Of a DNA stretch of 64,000 nucleotides, positions 59,981 to 64,000 are shown piece by piece (positions within the stretch are counted from its first letter, which is position 1; each line of letters starts with the position of its first letter). The position numbers and the translations under genes were made by a program. Source of the DNA: Marispirochaeta sp964554875 (GTDB lineage Bacteria; Spirochaetota; Spirochaetia; JC444; Marispirochaetaceae); NCBI GenBank assembly GCA_964554875.1, contig CAZKQJ010000006.1, positions 71,920 through 135,919 of the forward strand, given 5' to 3'. The notes beneath the pieces were generated by a model. That model ran no database searches. It was not told the origin of the DNA and saw only the letters and a list, made by a program, of their open reading frames with translations.

Positions 59981-61435
59981 ATGAACGAGATTTCTTTAAG
60001 CCTTGATAATCTTGATGAACTTTTTTCCAAAACCCTGGACCAGGCGCAAACCGCGGCTGCCAAGACCCTCTTCCTGAAAAAACTGGCGGAGTCTTCTCAC
60101 CGCTTTTACGGGGGAAAAATGCAGACCCTTCCTAAAGCGGGGGTCTTCGGATTCAACTGGTTCAACGTCTGGTACACCCCCGGAGTATCACAGATTTCAA
60201 CCTCCATACGGGACAACAACGAATCGTCCTATGAACTCTCCAATCGGGGCAACATGGTGGCAGTAGTCAGTGACTCGACTCGGGTCCTGGGAGACGGTAA
60301 CTGTACACCCCCGGGGGGGCTCGGAGTCATGGAAGGCAAGGCCTTCCTGATGAAGTACCTCGGTGGAATCGACGCCACCGCCGTCTGCATGGACAGCCGC
60401 AACCGACAGGGAGAGCACGATCCCGACGCCATTATCGAGTTTGTTAAGCGCCTGCAGCCCTCCTTTGGTGCCGTCAATCTGGAAGATATCTCCCAACCCA
60501 ATTGTTACAAGGTGCTGGACACCCTCAGGGAGGAGTGCGAGATACCGGTCTGGCACGACGATGCTCAGGGAACAGCCTGCGTGACCCTGGCAGGCCTGAT
60601 CAACGCCCTGAAGGTCGCGGACAAGAAGCTGGAGAATGTCAGGATTGTAATGCTGGGCGCCGGTGCATCCAACGCCACCATTGCCCGCATCATAATCAAA
60701 GCCGGCGGAAACCCGGAGAATATGATTATCTTCGATTCCAAAGGTTCCCTCCATGCCGGTCGGGAGGACATACAGGCTGATTCCCGCTTCTACCGGAAAT
60801 GGGATCTGTGCACAGGAACCAACCCGGGAAACGTCCCCACCGTGGAAGAGGCCATCAAGGGCGCAGATGTTCTTATCGCTCTTTCAAAACCCGGTCCGGA
60901 TACGGTCAAGCCCGAATGGATCAGGAGTATGGCCCCGAAATCAATTGTATTCGCCTGCGCCAACCCCGTCCCGGAGATTTATCCCTATGCAGCTAAAGAA
61001 GCGGGTGCCTTTATCGTCGCCACCGGCCGGGGAGATTTCCCCAACCAGGTGAACAACTCGGTGGGTTTCCCGGGGATTCTGAAAGGGGCCCTGCTTGTAC
61101 GGGCCAGGAAAATCTCCGACGGCATGGCTATCGCGGCGGCCGAATCCCTGGCGAACTTCGCCGAAAAACGGGGCATCGGCCCGGACAACATAATCGCCAC
61201 CATGGATGAGACCGGGGTCTTTCCCCACGAAGCTGCGGACGTTGCCCTTCAGGCAATGAAAGAGGGACTCGCCCGTCTGAGTCTGAGCCGGGAAGAGATC
61301 TATTCAACTGCAGAAAAGGACATCCGGGAAGCCCGGGAGCTGACCAGAATGATGATTGACGGCGGGTATATCAAGCAGCCGCCCCAGGAAATGCTCCAGG
61401 AAGCCTTCGAATGGGCCCTGGCCAAGGTACAATGA
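59981..61435 (+). CDS. malic enzyme
   Basis: The 484-residue enzyme has the malic enzyme motifs WYTPGVSQISTSI, SDSTRVLGDGNCTPPGGLGVMEGKAFLMKYLGGIDA, NLEDISQPNCYKVLDTLREECEIPVWHDDAQGTACVTLAGL with the metal Asp pair, the nucleotide-binding VMLGAGASNATIARI, and FACANPVPEIYP. It decarboxylates malate to pyruvate with NAD(P)+. The SDSTRVLGDGN block differs from the usual DGTAVLGLGDIG. It sits between the dicarboxylate TRAP genes and NfnAB, so the substrate imported is probably malate or a precursor. Confidence 0.92.
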   Translation: MNEISLSLDNLDELFSKTLDQAQTAAAKTLFLKKLAESSHRFYGGKMQTLPKAGVFGFNWFNVWYTPGVSQISTSIRDNNESSYELSNRGNMVAVVSDSTRVLGDGNCTPPGGLGVMEGKAFLMKYLGGIDATAVCMDSRNRQGEHDPDAIIEFVKRLQPSFGAVNLEDISQPNCYKVLDTLREECEIPVWHDDAQGTACVTLAGLINALKVADKKLENVRIVMLGAGASNATIARIIIKAGGNPENMIIFDSKGSLHAGREDIQADSRFYRKWDLCTGTNPGNVPTVEEAIKGADVLIALSKPGPDTVKPEWIRSMAPKSIVFACANPVPEIYPYAAKEAGAFIVATGRGDFPNQVNNSVGFPGILKGALLVRARKISDGMAIAAAESLANFAEKRGIGPDNIIATMDETGVFPHEAADVALQAMKEGLARLSLSREEIYSTAEKDIREARELTRMMIDGGYIKQPPQEMLQEAFEWALAKVQ

Positions 61436-62292
61436 AAAAGATACTTGCCAAGGAGCAGCTGTCCGAGGAAGTCTTCCGGATGAAGTTCGAAGCCCCCCAT
61501 ATCGCCCGGGAGCGCAAGGCGGGTCAGTTTATCATACTTCAGCTCGACACCGAGTTCGGCGAACGCATCCCCCTTACCATCGCCGATGCAGACCCGGACG
61601 AGGGCAGCGTAACCATAATCTTTCAGACCGTTGGACGCACCACCCATCTTCTGGCGGACCTCGAAGTCGGAGATCATATAGCAAACGTACTGGGACCCCT
61701 GGGGCACCCCACCCATATCGATAACTTCGGCACCGTCGTCTGCGTGGGCGGCGGTATCGGCGTCGCTCCCATGCATCCCATTGCCCAGGCCCTGAAGGCT
61801 GCTGGCAACAGGGTAATCATCATCATGGGTGCCAGAAACAGGGACCTCATCATAATGGAAGATGAGATGAAAAAGATCGCCGATGAGCTGATTATCTGTA
61901 CCGACGACGGCAGCTACGGCCGCAAAGACCTGGTTACTGTCCCCCTGAAGGAGATCTGCGAGCGGGATCCGAAACCCGACATGGCTGTCGCCATCGGACC
62001 TCCGGTCATGATGAAATTCTGCGCCGAAACCACCCGGCCCTATGACGTCCACACCGTGGTCAGCCTGAACACCATCATGGTAGACGGCACCGGAATGTGC
62101 GGCGGCTGCCGGGTAACCGTCGGCGGGGAGACCAAGTTCGTCTGCGTCGACGGCCCCGAGTTCGACGGCCACAAGGTCGACTTCGACAACATGATGCTCC
62201 GTCTTGGCTCCTACAAGGAGCAGGAAAGCCTGGATCACGAACAGTGTCACCTGGAACTTGAAATCAAGGAACGAGGACTGGATAAGGAATGA
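61432..62292 (+). CDS. nfnA: NfnA-type subunit: ferredoxin:NAD(P) oxidoreductase, FAD/[2Fe-2S]
   Basis: The 286-residue protein is the small subunit of the NADH-dependent reduced ferredoxin:NADP+ oxidoreductase family. It has an FNR-like FAD/NAD fold (FIILQLDTEFGERIPLTIAD, CVGGGIGVAPMHPIAQALKAAGNRVIIIMGARN) and a [2Fe-2S] motif DGTGMCGGCRVTVGGETKFVCVDGPEFDGH. NfnA works with NfnB to couple NADH, NADPH and ferredoxin. The start overlaps the malic enzyme stop (ATGA), and the next gene overlaps by 4 nt, so three enzymes are translationally coupled. Confidence 0.88.
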   Translation: MKKILAKEQLSEEVFRMKFEAPHIARERKAGQFIILQLDTEFGERIPLTIADADPDEGSVTIIFQTVGRTTHLLADLEVGDHIANVLGPLGHPTHIDNFGTVVCVGGGIGVAPMHPIAQALKAAGNRVIIIMGARNRDLIIMEDEMKKIADELIICTDDGSYGRKDLVTVPLKEICERDPKPDMAVAIGPPVMMKFCAETTRPYDVHTVVSLNTIMVDGTGMCGGCRVTVGGETKFVCVDGPEFDGHKVDFDNMMLRLGSYKEQESLDHEQCHLELEIKERGLDKE

Positions 62293-63773
62293 GCTACATA
62301 CCCGCCGACAAACTGCACGAGGAAGCCATAACAACCGTCAAGGAACTGGAAGGAAAGGAGCTCAAGCCCAAAGACCGGCTCTCCCTGCCACGGCAGGAGA
62401 TGCCCTCCCAGGACCCGGAAGTCAGGAAAACAAACATGAACGAGGTGGCCCTGGGCTACTTCGAGGAGCAGGTCAAAATCGAGGCCGAACGCTGCCTCCA
62501 GTGCAAAACCGCCCCCTGCATCTCCGGCTGTCCGGTACAGATCGATATACCCGGCTTCATCAAGGCCGCCGCCGAAGGCGACTACGAGAAGTCCCTCTCC
62601 ATAATCAAGCGCACCAGCCTGCTGCCCGCCATCTGCGGCCGGGTCTGCCCCCAGGAGGTCCAGTGCCAGCTGCCCTGTACCGTGGGCAAATCCCTGAAAG
62701 ACGTGGACCTGGCGGTCTCCATCGGCCGCATCGAACGTTTCGTGGCGGACTGGGCGGACGCCAACGGAAAAAAGACTATCCCGGATATCAAGCCCGAAAC
62801 CGGGAAAAAGGTCGCCGTCATCGGCTCCGGTCCCGCCTCCATAACCGTTGCCGCCGACGTACGCCGGGAAGGTCACGAAGTCCACATGTTCGAAGCCTTC
62901 CACAAACCCGGCGGGGTCATGGTCTACGGCATCCCCGAGTTCCGGCTTCCCAAACGCATCGTTGCCGACGAAATCGAAGCCCTGAAGGAGATGGGAGTCA
63001 AGCTCGAGACCAACTTCCTGGTCGGACGCACCCGGAAAATCCAGGACCTTATCGAAAAAGACGGCTTCGAAGCGGTCTTTATCGGCACCGGCGCAGGCCT
63101 GCCGAAATTCATGAACATCGAAGGCGAAAACCTTATCGGGGTATTCTCCGCCAACGAGTATCTTACCAGGGTCAACCTCATGCGGGCCTACGACAAGGAG
63201 CGCTCCGCAACACCCATCTACCAGGCGAAAAAAGTCGCCGTTCTCGGCGGAGGAAACGTCGCCATGGACGCCGCCCGGAGCGCCCTGCGCATGGGAGCCG
63301 ATGAGGTCCACGTCCTGTACCGGCGGACCGAAAAGGAAATGCCCGCCCGGGTGGAAGAGGTCGCCCACGCCAAGGAAGAAGGCATCACCTTCCACTTTCT
63401 GCGGAGTCCCAAACGCATTATAGAGGGAGAAAAAGGCCGGGTACGGGGACTGGAAGTCATCAAATACGAGCTGGGAGAACCCGATGACTCCGGCAGACGC
63501 CGCCCCGTGGAGATCAAAGGCTCCAACTACGAAATGGAGTTCGACACCGTTATCGTGGCCATCGGAAACAACTCGAATCCCCTCATCGAGAAGACCACCC
63601 CGGGTCTCGACACCAACAAGTGGGGCAACATCGTGGCCGACGAAAACGGAAAAACCAGCATGGAACGGGTATTCGCCGGGGGTGATATCGTGCTGGGAGC
63701 AGCCACGGTAATCCTCGCCATGGGAGAAGGCCGAAAAGCCGCCCAGAGCATTAACGAACTACTTATGACTTGA
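62289..63773 (+). CDS. nfnB: NfnB-type subunit: NADPH-dependent oxidoreductase, two [4Fe-4S] clusters
   Basis: The 494-residue flavoprotein has an N-terminal double-cluster region (CLQCKTAPCISGCP and AICGRVCPQEVQCQLPC), then a GltD-like FAD domain (GKKVAVIGSGPASITVAADVRREGHEV) and an NADPH domain (KVAVLGGGNVAMDAARSALRMGADEV). It matches NfnB, also called homotetrameric glutamate synthase small subunit-like protein. With NfnA it carries out flavin-based electron bifurcation. Since no glutamate synthase large subunit is present, NfnB is favoured. Its last 15 nt overlap the convergent regulator gene. Confidence 0.88.
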   Translation: MSYIPADKLHEEAITTVKELEGKELKPKDRLSLPRQEMPSQDPEVRKTNMNEVALGYFEEQVKIEAERCLQCKTAPCISGCPVQIDIPGFIKAAAEGDYEKSLSIIKRTSLLPAICGRVCPQEVQCQLPCTVGKSLKDVDLAVSIGRIERFVADWADANGKKTIPDIKPETGKKVAVIGSGPASITVAADVRREGHEVHMFEAFHKPGGVMVYGIPEFRLPKRIVADEIEALKEMGVKLETNFLVGRTRKIQDLIEKDGFEAVFIGTGAGLPKFMNIEGENLIGVFSANEYLTRVNLMRAYDKERSATPIYQAKKVAVLGGGNVAMDAARSALRMGADEVHVLYRRTEKEMPARVEEVAHAKEEGITFHFLRSPKRIIEGEKGRVRGLEVIKYELGEPDDSGRRRPVEIKGSNYEMEFDTVIVAIGNNSNPLIEKTTPGLDTNKWGNIVADENGKTSMERVFAGGDIVLGAATVILAMGEGRKAAQSINELLMT

Positions 63774-64000
63774 ATAGACCACCAGGGGGCGGCCAACCTT
63801 CCGGTATTCCAGGCCTTTGGAAATCAGGCCTTTTTCGTGGAGGTATTCAAGATACCTTCGGACGGTGATCTTCGAAAGAGACACCCGGTTGACTACATCC
63901 TCGATGGTAAAGGATGTATGTAGTGAAGCCAGGGCCTCAATTATTCTGTCCAGGGTATACCGGGTTATACCCTTGGGCAGCTTATCAATAGAATCAGAAT
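63759..64000 (-). CDS. C-terminal part of a CitB/DcuR-type response regulator (partial)
   Basis: The window holds the last 80 codons. They read SIDKLPKGITRYTLDRIIEALA, then FTIEDVVNRVSLSKITVRRYLEYL and HEKGLISKGLEYRKVGRPLVVYSSHK. The KGIT...TL start, the SLSKITVRRYLEYL recognition helix and the VGRP end are typical of the DNA-binding domain of the CitB/DcuR/DctR regulators of dicarboxylate and citrate uptake. It is convergent with nfnB and presumably controls the TRAP-malic enzyme operon. Confidence 0.85.
   Translation of the reverse strand, partial: SDSIDKLPKGITRYTLDRIIEALASLHTSFTIEDVVNRVSLSKITVRRYLEYLHEKGLISKGLEYRKVGRPLVVYSSHK

Overview
The window reads as a stretch of spirochaete chromosome of the free-living Spirochaetaceae type (Spirochaeta, Sediminispirochaeta, Marispirochaeta and relatives). 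The evidence is a DUF5312 protein (29431-30849), a CarD-family regulator placed directly upstream of ispD-ispF, a mitochondrial-type EF-G1, and several binding proteins whose signal peptides end in AEG-like motifs. Most of the sequence is visibly GC-rich; the block at about 15.9-20.1 kb is clearly AT-richer. I see no tRNA, rRNA, CRISPR array or intact insertion sequence.

Layout. 1-1.3 kb: the start of a leftward gene and three small membrane proteins. 1.3-3.7 kb: a methyltransferase and an HpcH/HpaI aldolase, divergent from an EamA exporter across a candidate operator. 3.5-13.4 kb: a PrpR-type sigma-54 activator, divergent from an eight-gene run with a near-consensus -24/-12 promoter. That run encodes an HSL-type esterase, a complete tripartite tricarboxylate transporter (TctC, TctB, TctA) with a second TctC, a metallo-beta-lactamase-fold hydrolase, a DUF3237 protein and a BD-FAE-like esterase. 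It looks like an uncharacterised catabolic locus for an esterified or lactone-bearing organic acid. 13.5-15.8 kb: EamA and MATE exporters. 15.9-20.1 kb (AT-rich, minus strand): a TRAP transporter with an embedded transaldolase-family enzyme and a cupin/XRE regulator. 20.3-21.8 kb: decayed sequence, namely a fragment of an M29 aminopeptidase and a multiply broken cation P-type ATPase.

21.9-34.2 kb: DUF3943 outer-membrane-like protein, M29 and M24 peptidases, leuS, DUF4416, DUF5312, a DAHP synthase-prephenate dehydratase fusion, a lytic transglycosylase and a methyltransferase. 34.3-41.3 kb: a single-domain response regulator, an orphan peptide-binding protein, a phospholipase-D-family lipoprotein, malQ, a pyridine-nucleotide disulfide reductase and a shortened flavin reductase. 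41.5-50.2 kb: carD-ispD-ispF-nth, a RecA-like ATPase behind EF-G, DUF72, a uracil/xanthine permease with a structured attenuator-bearing leader, and deoC. 50.3-57 kb: a CopB-type copper ATPase, a GAF-PAS adenylate/guanylate cyclase, a HEAT-repeat membrane protein and a DsrE protein. 57.1-64 kb: a TRAP dicarboxylate transporter, malic enzyme, NfnA and NfnB, followed by the C-terminus of a convergent CitB/DcuR-type response regulator. This last block reads as one C4-dicarboxylate uptake, decarboxylation and electron-bifurcation module.

Two themes recur. Several genes lack a Shine-Dalgarno sequence and have a sigma-70 -10 box only 6-12 nt before the start codon, suggesting leaderless or near-leaderless mRNAs. 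Solute-binding-protein genes are bordered by strong hairpins, likely setting different expression levels within transporter operons. Everything is read by eye from sequence; family names rest on recognised motifs, not on searches.
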